From an uncultured Flavobacteriaceae bacterium (lineage in GTDB: Bacteria > Bacteroidota > Bacteroidia > Flavobacteriales > Flavobacteriaceae): 64,000 bases of DNA. Position numbers and translations under genes: made by a program. Where the stretch lies: positions 180,610-244,609 of the forward strand of contig CANNAC010000005.1 of the NCBI GenBank assembly GCA_947502495.1, read 5' to 3'. Positions 8,839-18,273 of the stretch are shown here, in pieces. The notes under the pieces were generated by a model. It worked only from the letters and a program-made list of their open reading frames with translations, was not told the origin of the DNA and ran no database searches. Each line of letters starts with the position of its first letter. Position 1 is the first letter of the stretch.

Positions 8839-10158
8839 CTATCCTTTTTTAAAGCATTTTTTTGGTGTTTCGCCAGCTTGATTAAACAGCAAGGTTTGTT
8901 CTTTTACATTAAATTTTAAGACCACACCTAAATCTAATTCAAACGCATGGACACTAGTTGCGTCTAATATTTTTAAATCTCTTCCTTCTGGACCACCTTG
9001 CAATGCTTTACCGTTGGATTTAAACACTAAATTAAATGGTAAACCTTCACAAGAATAAATACCTTCATATTGTTTCAACTCTGTTTCTGTTAAACGAATA
9101 GTATTGAAATTTGGAATAAATAATGCTTCCCCTTGCATGGTTGCCATCGCATTAAACATAATTGGCATTAACCCAAAATCTAAAGCATTCGCAGTAAAAG
9201 CAATTGCGGTTTTAGTTGCTGGAATATACATCTCCATGGACTTAAAAGAATCGATGGATCCATTGTGAGCAAAAATGGTTTGTCCGTTTTTTTCTGCACT
9301 CATAATACCGCTTCCATATTCGTCTTTTATAGTTGTCATCTTTTCAAAACTCTTTTTGGACATCAATTTATTAGTAAACAATGCATCCATAAAAACCACT
9401 AAATCCTCAGGATTAGAAACGATTGCACCAGCACCACCAGGATTACTTAAATGCGCTTGATTCGTTTCATGTAAAGAAGCATCCTCTTCATAATAGTAAG
9501 ATAAACACTCGTTATTTTTTGGGTTAATTACATCGCCATAATAGGTGTTTTTTAATTGTAGCTTATTAACAATACGTTTTTCTAGAATGTCTTTATAGGA
9601 TGTATTATCTATCTTTTCTAAAATATACCCAAGTAGAATAAAATTGGTATTACTGTATTCATTTTTTTCGTTTGGCTGAAAATCTACGGCATGCGATTTA
9701 ATTAAAGCTAGCATTTCATTTTGAGTAATAGGCTTATGTTCGTTAAAATTTTCATCTCTAGGAATATTAAACAATCCGCTACTATGATTTAGCATATTAG
9801 CAATTGTAATTTTTGAAGCATTTGGAATTTCAGGAAAGTAATTCGATAATTTTTCATCTAGCTTTATCTTTCCTTCATCTACAAGTTGAAAAATCATAAC
9901 GGCTGTAAATGTCTTTGTTACCGAGCCAATTCTAAATTTAGAAGCAATCGTATTTGGTATTTTTCCTTCCGAAGTAATAGATTGATACCCTAACGATTTA
10001 TGGTAAACAGATTTGCCATCTTTTAAAATAGATAAACTTCCCATGAGTTTATTATTTGCATGAAGGACTTCTAAAAATTGATCTAACTGCTCAAAATTTT
10101 GCGCTTTAGAACTAGTATAAGCGATAATAAACAGCAATATTATAAGTGTTTTTTTCAT
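8839..10158 (-). CDS. serine hydrolase, class C beta-lactamase family
   Basis: A 439-residue secreted protein: signal peptide MKKTLIILLFIIAYTSSKAQ, then a penicillin-binding-protein-like catalytic domain with S79-V-T-K82 (SxxK), Y168-S-N170 (YxN) and H298-N-G300 in place of KTG. The last 90 residues form a small beta domain (LKQYEGIYSCEGLPFNLVF) common in this family. The protein more likely acts as a periplasmic esterase, D-aminopeptidase or peptidoglycan-related hydrolase than as a resistance enzyme, because the HxG triad is typical of the esterase/peptidase branch. It is a single gene, divergent from the sensor kinase at 10524. Confidence 0.87.
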   Translation of the reverse strand: MKKTLIILLFIIAYTSSKAQNFEQLDQFLEVLHANNKLMGSLSILKDGKSVYHKSLGYQSITSEGKIPNTIASKFRIGSVTKTFTAVMIFQLVDEGKIKLDEKLSNYFPEIPNASKITIANMLNHSSGLFNIPRDENFNEHKPITQNEMLALIKSHAVDFQPNEKNEYSNTNFILLGYILEKIDNTSYKDILEKRIVNKLQLKNTYYGDVINPKNNECLSYYYEEDASLHETNQAHLSNPGGAGAIVSNPEDLVVFMDALFTNKLMSKKSFEKMTTIKDEYGSGIMSAEKNGQTIFAHNGSIDSFKSMEMYIPATKTAIAFTANALDFGLMPIMFNAMATMQGEALFIPNFNTIRLTETELKQYEGIYSCEGLPFNLVFKSNGKALQGGPEGRDLKILDATSVHAFELDLGVVLKFNVKEQTLLFNQAGETPKKCFKKG

Positions 10159-10452
10159 TGGTACGGTTTTAAATTAAACATGCTACAAACGTAAAAAAGA
10201 AAGATCTACAATAATTTTATTTGCGACGAGTGACTTGTTTAGCAATTAAAACAACCATCTTGTTAAAACAAGTACTAAATCTGTTATTCGTCTACAAAAA
10301 ATATAATCGCGCAAAAATTATAGTATTATTGTAAATTACAAAGACTGTATATTTTGGTGTAAAAAAATATGCATTTCTAAGCTCGAGTAATTTGGGATAA
10401 AAAAATCGTTTACAATAACTAATATTTAAATAAATTACGGATTCTCGATACC

Positions 10453-10480
10453 AATTTCATGTTCGAAAAAACATGAAATT
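10453..10480. promoter_or_regulatory. perfect 11-bp palindrome in the divergent promoter region
   Basis: AATTTCATGTT and AACATGAAATT pair perfectly around a 6-base loop, about 44 bp before the sensor-kinase ATG. No T-run follows, so an operator fits better than a terminator. The rest of the 365-bp gap (10159-10523), which must hold the promoters of both divergent genes, shows only AT-rich sequence. Confidence 0.5.
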
Positions 10481-10523
10481 CACTCGAATTAACAAAATGT
10501 AAACCAAAAAATTAAACCACTAG

Positions 10524-11576
10524 ATGTTTACCAAAAAAGACATTTTAAATAAAATAGGACAAATAATACTTCACATCATTTTCTGGGGTGTTGTGCTCTT
10601 GTTCTTTACTTATTTTTTTGGTGTTGGTAGTAAAAATTATGAAGAAACCTTATCGTTTTCCTTATTTTTATTACCAATAACGATAGCAACGACCTATGTT
10701 TCCATATACAAACTAATACCAGATTATTTAGTCGCCAAAAGGTATTTCCGATTTGTTTTATACAGCGTCTACACGTTAATTATTTCGGGATATTTAATCA
10801 TGGTTTCCGTTTTTTTTAGTCTGATATATGTATCCAATTTTAATTATGCGGATATGAATCCGTTAACGAGAAACATCATTTTAATTACCACAGCAGTTTA
10901 CATCGTGGTGGTTTTGGTTAGTGCTTTTAAATTATTAAAATTAAATTTAAACCATGCCGAAAAAACCAAAGCATTAGAAACTAAAATACTCGATAGTCAG
11001 CTAAAATTAAAAGAACAAGAATTGCACTATTTAAAGATGCAAATTCATCCCCATTTTTTGTTTAACACTTTAAATACCATGTATGGTTTCGCTTTAAAAA
11101 AAGCAGATGAAACACCAGAAATGATATTAAAGCTTTCCAATTTATTAGATTATTTACTGTATCAAGTAGATAAACCTTTTGTGCTTTTAGCGGATGAAAT
11201 AAATCATATAAAAGATTATATCGCTTTAGAAAAAATGCGCTTTAATAATACCTTAGATATTACTTTTAATAGCGAAGACATTAATGAAACCACCAAAATA
11301 GCCCCTATGCTTTTGCTTCCTTTTATAGAAAACAGTTTTAAACATGGAAGCATAAAAAATGGCGTTCTAAAAATTGACATTGCATTAGCTACTACTCCAG
11401 AAAACATTCTTTTTTCCATTAAAAACACTAGTGCTATTCCTGAAAATGCAAATAAAGGTATTGGTTTGCAGAACATAAAAAAAAGGTTAGATTTACTCTA
11501 TAAGAATAAGTACGACTTAGCAATTGATACTTCAGAAAACCAATTTAAAGTAGCTTTAAAACTAAACAATAACTAA
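10524..11576 (+). CDS. LytS-type sensor histidine kinase
   Basis: 350 residues: four hydrophobic segments in the first 135 residues, a short coiled linker (about 143-170), then the His_kinase domain with IHPHFLFNTLNTMYG (phospho-acceptor His177 in PHFLFN) and an HATPase end carrying LLPFIENSFKHG (N box) and GIGLQNIKKRLDLLY (G box). It has no extracellular sensor domain, so the membrane part probably senses an envelope or small-molecule cue. It passes phosphate to the LytTR regulator whose TTG start directly follows its stop codon, making one operon. Confidence 0.92.
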   Translation: MFTKKDILNKIGQIILHIIFWGVVLLFFTYFFGVGSKNYEETLSFSLFLLPITIATTYVSIYKLIPDYLVAKRYFRFVLYSVYTLIISGYLIMVSVFFSLIYVSNFNYADMNPLTRNIILITTAVYIVVVLVSAFKLLKLNLNHAEKTKALETKILDSQLKLKEQELHYLKMQIHPHFLFNTLNTMYGFALKKADETPEMILKLSNLLDYLLYQVDKPFVLLADEINHIKDYIALEKMRFNNTLDITFNSEDINETTKIAPMLLLPFIENSFKHGSIKNGVLKIDIALATTPENILFSIKNTSAIPENANKGIGLQNIKKRLDLLYKNKYDLAIDTSENQFKVALKLNNN

Positions 11577-12293
11577 TTGCAAAACGAAAAAAACATATAC
11601 TGCCTGATTGTGGATGACGAAGCTATTGCTAGAGAAATTATAGCTACGCATCTTTCTAAAATCGACAATATAAACGTTGTCGCAAGTTGCAGTAATGCGA
11701 TGGAAGCCTTTAATGTAATTAGCAATCATACCATCGATTTGGTTTTTCTGGATATTAATATGCCTGAGATTTCTGGAATCTCTTTTGCGAAATCGATAAA
11801 CAAAGACATTAAAATTATTTTTACGACTGCATATAGAGATTATGCGGTAGAAGGTTTTGAATTACAAGCTGTAGATTATCTACTAAAACCCATTCCGTTT
11901 GCGCGTTTATTAAAAGCAGTAAACACGTATTTTGAAGTGTATAGTACTACGAAAGTAGACACACCAAAAGAAACAGAAACAGCCGATTTTATGTTTGTCC
12001 GTTCCGACAGACGCATGCTAAAAGTAGATTTTGAAGCGATTCTATATGTAGAAAGTTATAGCGATTATATAAAGATTCATTTAGCAAACGAAACCATTGT
12101 TACGCGCGAAACGATTAGTGCTATTGAAGCAAAATTACCATCGAATACCTTTTTACGAATCCATAGATCATTTATCGTTTCGTTACATTATATCACTTCA
12201 TTTACCAATGAACACGTTACTATAAAAGAAAAAGCATTGCCAATTAGCAGAAGTTATAAAAAGGAGGTTTTGGCCTTACTAGAAAAGTATTAA
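11577..12293 (+). CDS. LytTR-family response regulator
   Basis: 238 residues: receiver domain (acid pair VDDE, phospho-acceptor Asp59 in FLDI, conserved Lys in LLKP) followed by a LytTR DNA-binding domain from about residue 138 (FMFVRSDRRMLKV, YVESYSDYIKIHL, LRIHRSFIVSLHYI, ISRSYKKEVL). The start is TTG immediately after the kinase stop codon, with no gap; no in-frame ATG lies before the receiver motifs. LytTR regulators bind pairs of short direct repeats; the target is not visible here. The pair resembles the general flavobacterial YpdA/YpdB-like systems. Confidence 0.92.
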   Translation: MQNEKNIYCLIVDDEAIAREIIATHLSKIDNINVVASCSNAMEAFNVISNHTIDLVFLDINMPEISGISFAKSINKDIKIIFTTAYRDYAVEGFELQAVDYLLKPIPFARLLKAVNTYFEVYSTTKVDTPKETETADFMFVRSDRRMLKVDFEAILYVESYSDYIKIHLANETIVTRETISAIEAKLPSNTFLRIHRSFIVSLHYITSFTNEHVTIKEKALPISRSYKKEVLALLEKY

Positions 12294-12300
12294 ATAAATA

Positions 12301-12346
12301 AAAACGACCAACTTAAATTACTTTTTGTAAATAAGTTGGTCGTTTT
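12301..12346. terminator. bidirectional intrinsic terminator
   Basis: A perfect 15-bp stem (AAAACGACCAACTTA paired with TAAGTTGGTCGTTTT) around a 16-base loop, with A and T runs at the two ends, sits between the convergent response-regulator and lpdA genes and can serve both strands. Confidence 0.9.
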
Positions 12347-12381
12347 CTATAATGAGATTCCTGCCTTCGCAGGAACTTGTG

Positions 12382-13779
12382 TTAGATATGTAAAGCTCTA
12401 TCGTTAGCTGCTAACGCTGCTTCTTTTATTGCTTCTGTAAATGTTGGATGTGCATGAGACATACGCGATACATCTTCTGCAGATGCTCTGTATTCCATAG
12501 CTACAACTGCTTCTGCAATCATATCTGCAGCACGTGCTCCAACCATGTGTACTCCTAAAATTTCATCAGTAGACTTATCTGCAAGAATTTTTACAAATCC
12601 GTCTAAATCCATACTCGCTCTACTTCTACCTAAAGCACGCATTGGAAATTGACCTACTTTATATTCTACAGCTGCTTCTTTTAATTGTTCTTCCGTTTTA
12701 CCAACAGAAGCTACTTCTGGCCATGTGTACACAATACCAGGAATTAAGTTATAATCGATATGTGGTTTTTGTCCGGCTAAAGTTTCGGCAACAAAAACAC
12801 CTTCTTCTTCCGATTTATGTGCAAGCATTGCTCCTTTAATAACATCACCAATCGCGTAAATATTAGAAGCGCTAGTTTGTAAATGCTCATTTACTTCTAC
12901 TTTTCCTCTTTCTGTTAATTTTACTCCGGCAGCTTCTAGATTTAAACCATCTGTATATGCATGACGCCCAACAGATACTAAAACATAATCTCCAGTAAAA
13001 GTTACTTCTTCTCCTTTTTTGTTATCTGCTTTCACAATAACTTCATCGCCATTACGCTCAACAGATTTTACTTTATGTGAAGTATTAATCTTAAATTTCT
13101 GCTTCTTTAAAACTTTGTTTAATTCTTTAGAAATACCAGAATCCATAGTTGGTAAGATTCTATCCATATATTCTACAACAGATACTTCGGCACCTAATCT
13201 TTTATATACTTGACCAAGTTCTAACCCGATAACGCCACCACCAATTACGATTAAATGTTTTGGAATTTCTTTAAGTTTTAAAGCTTCGGTAGAAGTAATT
13301 ACGCGTTCTTTATCTAATTTTATAAATGGTAATGTTGAAGGTTTAGATCCTGTTGCTATAATAGTATTTTTAGCTTCAATTTCTGTAGTTTCTTCCCCAG
13401 TAATGGTAATATGTGTTGCATCTTTAAAGCTTCCTATACCAACATAAACATCGATCTTGTTTTTCTTCATTAAGAAATCAATTCCGCCTGTAGTTTGATC
13501 TACAACAGATTGCTTTCTTGCAATCATCTGCTTTAAATTCACTTTTATTTCTCCTGGAATATCGATACCATGTTCTTCAAAATGCTTAACAGCATCTTCG
13601 TAATGATGTGAAGAATCTAAAAGTGCTTTACTTGGAATACAACCAACATTTAAACAGGTTCCTCCAAGTGTAGAATATTTTTCGATAATTGCAGTTTTCA
13701 TTCCTAATTGCGCGCAACGTATTGCTGCTACATATCCTCCAGGTCCTGAACCTATTATTGCTACATCGTATTTACTCAT
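12382..13779 (-). CDS. lpdA: dihydrolipoyl dehydrogenase (E3)
   Basis: The 465-residue flavoprotein reoxidises dihydrolipoamide in the pyruvate and 2-oxoglutarate dehydrogenase and glycine cleavage complexes. Visible features: FAD-binding GSGPGG (residues 10-15), redox-active disulfide GGTCLNVGCIPSK (Cys42 and Cys47), NAD-binding VIGGGVIGLELG, the second FAD segment AIGDVIKGAMLAHKSEEEG, and the C-terminal HAHPTFTEAIKEAA with the catalytic His-Glu pair. It stands alone, far from any E1/E2 gene, as is usual in flavobacteria. A small TTCCTGC/GCAGGAA palindrome lies just after its stop (12358-12375). Confidence 0.96.
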   Translation of the reverse strand: MSKYDVAIIGSGPGGYVAAIRCAQLGMKTAIIEKYSTLGGTCLNVGCIPSKALLDSSHHYEDAVKHFEEHGIDIPGEIKVNLKQMIARKQSVVDQTTGGIDFLMKKNKIDVYVGIGSFKDATHITITGEETTEIEAKNTIIATGSKPSTLPFIKLDKERVITSTEALKLKEIPKHLIVIGGGVIGLELGQVYKRLGAEVSVVEYMDRILPTMDSGISKELNKVLKKQKFKINTSHKVKSVERNGDEVIVKADNKKGEEVTFTGDYVLVSVGRHAYTDGLNLEAAGVKLTERGKVEVNEHLQTSASNIYAIGDVIKGAMLAHKSEEEGVFVAETLAGQKPHIDYNLIPGIVYTWPEVASVGKTEEQLKEAAVEYKVGQFPMRALGRSRASMDLDGFVKILADKSTDEILGVHMVGARAADMIAEAVVAMEYRASAEDVSRMSHAHPTFTEAIKEAALAANDRALHI

Positions 13780-13829
13780 AATAATTTCTTTTTATATTTA
13801 AAAGATTTCCACTTTCGCGGAAACTAAAG

Positions 13830-13837
13830 CAAAAGTA
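13830..13837 (-). promoter_or_regulatory. candidate -7 box for lpdA
   Basis: TACTTTTG on the minus strand fits the Bacteroidota TAnnTTTG element, about 50 bp upstream of the lpdA ATG. A clear TTG at the -33 spacing is missing. A small TTTCC/GGAAA palindrome (13806-13823) lies in the leader between it and the gene. Confidence 0.45.
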
Positions 13838-13932
13838 CAACATTGATTTATGTTTTACGAATTACGATTAACGAAATTTAATAGAATTTGTATGGGAAAG
13901 AAAAGGAAGGATAAAACTATTAAAAATAAATA

Positions 13933-13974
13933 GCCTATTCTTAAGAATAAAAAAAATTAAACTTTAGAATAGGC
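13933..13974 (-). terminator. hairpin terminator after the PAS-LuxR gene
   Basis: GCCTATTCT and AGAATAGGC form a 9-bp stem about 90 bp beyond the stop of the regulator gene; the loop is long and AT-rich. Confidence 0.45.
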
Positions 13975-14066
13975 GTATTTCCCTAAAACTGATTAATAGC
14001 AATACAAATTACACGTTTCTCATAAAAAGCCACAATACTCAATTTGAGTAATTTACAAGAATTTAA

Positions 14067-14837
14067 CTAAATTAAATTTTTATTTGCTTTTAACATCCCT
14101 ACTAATTCTCCTGTAGAAGAGATATTTAACTTTTTAAGAATATTCCTTCGATGTGTATCTACCGTATGTGAGCTAATATTTAAATTTTCTGAAATTTGTT
14201 TACTACTTTGATTTTGCACCAATAATCGAATAACATCACGCTCTCTATTACTTATTCCGCCATGCAATAGTTTTTGCGAATGGTTATTAAAGTATATGGT
14301 TTCGTATTCATTATTATCATTTAATAGCTTTGCTGAAGCCGTTATTTGCATTTTTATTTTAGCATCTAAAACCGTGTAATGCGCTAAACCTATAATGGGT
14401 TTCATATCCGAATCAAAGGCTAATGGCGTTGTGTTTTGAATAATATTTACATAATCCCCTTTTGCATTTTTTAATCTATAATTCCATGTGTAATTTGCAT
14501 GCTTCCTTTTATCTGCTGGTATTTCGCCAATGGTAAACTGCATTAAGCTATTTAAGGCATGCAACCAAACATCAATATCCTCTGGATGAATTCTACTCCA
14601 AAAATACCGCATTCCTTTTGCTTTTAAGTCATTCGCGTCAATACCTAAACAAGATTTAAAATTTTTGCTTACATATTCGAAAGTAAGATCTTGCGTATTC
14701 GTGATACAGTAAAAAGTAGAACTATACGGTAAATAAAAATCCAAGTCTATAATCTTTTGAATGTGCGTTTCTAAAGATGGCGCATCATAAGACTCGAAAA
14801 TAGACTTGTACTGTTCTTTAATTTGAGTGAATTTCAT
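14067..14837 (-). CDS. PAS-LuxR transcriptional regulator
   Basis: 256 residues. Residues about 35-155 form a PAS fold: a TNTQDLTFEYVSKNFKSCLGI start, the WSRIHPEDIDVW segment and a closing LKNAKGDYVNIIQNTTPL hairpin. After it comes a LuxR-type helix-turn-helix near the C-terminus (ISNRERDVIRLLVQN, SKQISENLNISSHTVDTHRR, ILKKLNI). No receiver domain is present, so activity probably depends on ligand or redox sensing by the PAS domain. It is a single gene with a terminator-like hairpin downstream. Flavobacterial genomes often carry several such regulators of unknown signal. Confidence 0.86.
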   Translation of the reverse strand: MKFTQIKEQYKSIFESYDAPSLETHIQKIIDLDFYLPYSSTFYCITNTQDLTFEYVSKNFKSCLGIDANDLKAKGMRYFWSRIHPEDIDVWLHALNSLMQFTIGEIPADKRKHANYTWNYRLKNAKGDYVNIIQNTTPLAFDSDMKPIIGLAHYTVLDAKIKMQITASAKLLNDNNEYETIYFNNHSQKLLHGGISNRERDVIRLLVQNQSSKQISENLNISSHTVDTHRRNILKKLNISSTGELVGMLKANKNLI

Positions 14838-14977
14838 AAATACAAATTGCTAACTATTTTAGAATAGCTAGCAATTTATAAAATATATTATTAATCTATA
14901 CATCTTGTTTTTCTCTATGCTTCAGAAAGCAAGCCGTTATACTGCACAATTAAAAAGGAGCAGCAAATTGTTTCTTT

Positions 14978-16132
14978 TTAATGGATCCATATTCTTTTCG
15001 TTTCTATTCCTTTTCCTGAGGAAACAAACAACTCATAAAACCCTTTTTTCAATCCTAATATGGGTAAAGAATAAGTACCATTTACACTCTTCTTTTCTTG
15101 ATTGATTACTAATTTACCATCCGAAATGCGATATAGTTTTATCTGGAATATTTTATTTTCTTTTGTTTCGGAGTGCTCTACAATATGTATAAAATCGGTT
15201 GCTGGATTAGGATATACTTTAATACTTATCGCCTTTTCTTCTGCTTTATGATGGCCGTGACCATGACGATGCCCTTTCTTAATTTTTCGAATATGACCAA
15301 AACCATCAAATTGAGAAACGTATAATGTATTCCCCGACCTATTAAAAACAAGTCCCGATGGATATGCAAAAGTAGCTTCCGATATATTTCCATCCATATT
15401 TCCAGAAGTACTTCCTGCATATATTTCTACGCGATCTATTCTTCTAGGATGTATTTTATAAATTTTATGTTCGCCATATATCGTACCATACAAAGATCCG
15501 TTGGCATACGCAATAAATGCTAAGTATGGAAAATCATTATCTGAACTAGGAACGGTAGCAACATATCGAAGTTGTCCTCTTCTAGCGGTTAATTTATAGA
15601 TTTCTCTACTTACATAATTACCGATATACAAATCGCCTCTTTGGTTATACGCTAACCCTACAGGCGTGCTTAAAGGATCTCCTTGATACAATACGGTTAC
15701 AGAGCCATCTTCTACAGATAATTCGATGACACTATGACTCGCTACTTCGGTATATATCATATTATCACTTCGGTGTGCTTTAATAAGTCCGGAAGGATAG
15801 CCATCTACAGGAAATACTTGCAATAAATTTCCATCACTATCATATTTATTAATAGAACCTTCGGCGTAGGCTGCTACAAAAACATTATCATGAGAATCCA
15901 CAGCTAATCCATTAGCATATATTAATCCGCTAACAAATGGTGTTACCGTGCCATCTGGTGCAACTTTAGTAACCGTTCCTCCATAAAAACTGGAGCCATA
16001 CAAATTCCCTTGCGAATCTAGCACAAGCGCATCATCAACCATAGCATCTGGTGCATCTAAATAAGTAGTAACTCTTTGCGCGTTTGTAGTTATAGTAAAT
16101 AACAGAAATAATAACAAGTAAAAATTTTTCAT
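14978..16132 (-). CDS. secreted NHL/SMP-30-type beta-propeller protein with T9SS sorting domain
   Basis: 384 residues with a signal peptide (MKNFYLLLFLLFTITTNAQ). The body consists of repeated propeller blades (LDSQGNLYGSSFYGGTV, VDSHDNVFVAAYAEGSI, YNQRGDLYIGNYVSREI, FNRSGNTLYVSQF). A His/Lys-rich linker (GHRHGHGHHKAEEK, near residue 290) leads into a C-terminal type A sorting domain (VYPNPATDFIHI ... KGFYELFVSSGKG). It is likely exported by the type IX system and anchored on the surface or released. The His-rich linker could bind metal ions. The ligand is unknown. Confidence 0.85.
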   Translation of the reverse strand: MKNFYLLLFLLFTITTNAQRVTTYLDAPDAMVDDALVLDSQGNLYGSSFYGGTVTKVAPDGTVTPFVSGLIYANGLAVDSHDNVFVAAYAEGSINKYDSDGNLLQVFPVDGYPSGLIKAHRSDNMIYTEVASHSVIELSVEDGSVTVLYQGDPLSTPVGLAYNQRGDLYIGNYVSREIYKLTARRGQLRYVATVPSSDNDFPYLAFIAYANGSLYGTIYGEHKIYKIHPRRIDRVEIYAGSTSGNMDGNISEATFAYPSGLVFNRSGNTLYVSQFDGFGHIRKIKKGHRHGHGHHKAEEKAISIKVYPNPATDFIHIVEHSETKENKIFQIKLYRISDGKLVINQEKKSVNGTYSLPILGLKKGFYELFVSSGKGIETKRIWIH

Positions 16133-16387
16133 AATCCGTATCTTTAAATTAATAATCCGTGAAACAATTAGTCCATATAGTGGATTGCCTTTTTAAAATT
16201 ATTACCTTATTCTATATCTTTTATCGAAAATGATGTAAACCAACCTTCTTTTGTTGCGGACTACCTAAATTTTGAAGTGAATAACATATTAGCCTCATTA
16301 AGAGATATTCTATATTAAAATTTATCCGTTTTTTTTCTATAAATTGGACTAGATCTATTTTAAAACACTGTTTTATATTTACTATAA

Positions 16388-17164
16388 ATGAAAATCTCTA
16401 CGTTAATAATTGATGACGAACCTTTAGCCAGACAAATGATTGAAAGGCTATTATTACCTAGAACATCATTTGAAATTATTGGACAATGTGGTACGGGAAG
16501 AGCTGCTATAGATTTGATTAATTTACATAAACCGGATTTAATTTTTCTAGACATTAAACTAAAAGACATGACAGGTTTTGATGTATTAGAAGCGATTTCT
16601 ATACATGCTCCTATGGTTATTTTCGCTACAGCATTTGACAGCTTTTCGCTTAAGGCTTATGATTATTTTGCCTTCGACTATTTGTTAAAACCCTTTAATG
16701 AAGACCGATTTTATAAATCTATAAACAAGGTTTTAGAAACTTTTAAATCTAAGGATTCCGATTTTCTACAACACAAAATGCAATCGCTTCTTGCCTATAT
16801 TCAGACTAAAGAACAAAAACCAATAGCCTCTAAAAAGACGATTCCTATTCCGTTAAAAAACAAAACAGTCTTTATTGAACCGCATCAAATAATTTATATA
16901 ACAGCTTCGAATAGCTACATAGAAATTTTCACAAAAGAAGATAAATATCTATTGCGTCATTCCATGTCTAATATTCTATTGGATTTAGAAGATGGTCTTT
17001 TTAGTAGAATTCATCGTTCTACAATTATAAACGTTTCCTTTATAAAAGAGTTAATCCATTCTAGTTTTGGAGAAATAGATGTTAGAATGAAAGATTTAAA
17101 ACAATTTAGAATAAGCCGAGGTTATAAAAAAGCATTTCTAATTAAGATAGGTGTTAGAAAATGA
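16388..17164 (+). CDS. LytTR-family response regulator
   Basis: 258 residues: receiver domain with IIDDE, phospho-acceptor Asp55 in FLDI, Thr/Ala in FATAFD and Lys in LLKPFN, then a LytTR DNA-binding domain from about residue 150 (IPLKNKTVFIEPHQIIYITASNSYIEIF, SRIHRSTIINVSFI, FRISRGYKKAFL). It precedes its kinase, with a 4-bp ATGA overlap, so the regulator is made first. This order is the reverse of the pair at 10524-12293. The target genes are unknown; the divergent neighbour is the T9SS propeller gene. Confidence 0.91.
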   Translation: MKISTLIIDDEPLARQMIERLLLPRTSFEIIGQCGTGRAAIDLINLHKPDLIFLDIKLKDMTGFDVLEAISIHAPMVIFATAFDSFSLKAYDYFAFDYLLKPFNEDRFYKSINKVLETFKSKDSDFLQHKMQSLLAYIQTKEQKPIASKKTIPIPLKNKTVFIEPHQIIYITASNSYIEIFTKEDKYLLRHSMSNILLDLEDGLFSRIHRSTIINVSFIKELIHSSFGEIDVRMKDLKQFRISRGYKKAFLIKIGVRK

Positions 17165-18249
17165 AGAAATATATAGATAAAAAATTATTCTACATTCTAT
17201 TAGGCTATGTGTTATTATACCACATCTTCTATCTTTCTAAAGGCGTAATATTAAAGTTAAACAACATAGCTGCTTATTCTAGATTAAGCTGGAAAGACAT
17301 CCTAATAGAACCTCTCATTACAAACCTATTTATTATACCTCCAATTATACTATTAATCATACTCATTACGAAGATAATGTTCGAAAAAAAGTATACCTGG
17401 AAATATGTAGTTGTAATGCATTTCCTCTTTTCTATCCTTTACATTCTAACTATTTATATTTTTCTATATGCTTTTCAGATTATTACAGGAAAAAGAACTT
17501 TGGATTCCATAAATGGTACCGATTTTTTTCTAGAAGCTATTACAAGTTCTAACCTTCATTTTTTAGGCTATGTTGGTTTTGTAAGCATTATATATTGCTA
17601 TTATTATATTACCCGAATTGTAAAAATAGAATTACTACAAGTGCAGCTAACACAGCAATTAACCAATGCAAAATTAGAAATGCTAAAAGCGCAACTAGAT
17701 CCGCATTTCTTATTTAACACCTTACATAGTATCTCTTCCTTAATATCGCAATCGCCAAAAAAAGCACAAGATATGATATCGTATTTAGGCGATTTATTAA
17801 GAGAGATTATTGTTGTCAAACATGAAGATACTATACCTGTAAAACGAGAATTGGTGATTTTAAAAAAGTATATCGAAATTATGCGGATTCGATTTTCCGA
17901 TCATTTGTCTATTTCAATGGATATGGAAGAAGATGTACAAAATGCTTTAATACCAAGCTTAATTATTCAACCTATTCTAGAGAACTCTATTAAACATGGC
18001 TATTCTGCAAATCATACTAATTTAGAAATTAAAATTAAGGTATCTAAAAGCAAACAAAAACTTACTATTCAGATTGAAAATAACGGCAAAATATTAGATA
18101 AAAACAAAACAGAAAACCAAGGTATCGGAATTAAAAACAGTATCGAACGATTGAAAACACTTTATAAGAATCAATACAGCTACACCTTTAAAACACTAAA
18201 ATCTCAAAAAGGCGTGGTTACCACAATCAAAATTCCATTACAATACTAG
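17161..18249 (+). CDS. LytS-type sensor histidine kinase
   Basis: 362 residues with four hydrophobic segments in the first 150, a short coiled segment (IELLQVQLTQQLTNAKLEMLK), the phospho-acceptor motif QLDPHFLFNTLHSISS (His182), an N box LIIQPILENSIKHGY and a G box NQGIGIKNSIERLKTLY. There is no periplasmic sensor domain. It overlaps the upstream regulator gene by 4 bp, so the two form a two-gene signalling operon. The family links membrane-state or metabolite cues to LytTR-controlled genes. Confidence 0.91.
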   Translation: MKKYIDKKLFYILLGYVLLYHIFYLSKGVILKLNNIAAYSRLSWKDILIEPLITNLFIIPPIILLIILITKIMFEKKYTWKYVVVMHFLFSILYILTIYIFLYAFQIITGKRTLDSINGTDFFLEAITSSNLHFLGYVGFVSIIYCYYYITRIVKIELLQVQLTQQLTNAKLEMLKAQLDPHFLFNTLHSISSLISQSPKKAQDMISYLGDLLREIIVVKHEDTIPVKRELVILKKYIEIMRIRFSDHLSISMDMEEDVQNALIPSLIIQPILENSIKHGYSANHTNLEIKIKVSKSKQKLTIQIENNGKILDKNKTENQGIGIKNSIERLKTLYKNQYSYTFKTLKSQKGVVTTIKIPLQY

Positions 18250-18273
18250 CGCGCTAGCAACACAGATTCTTTT

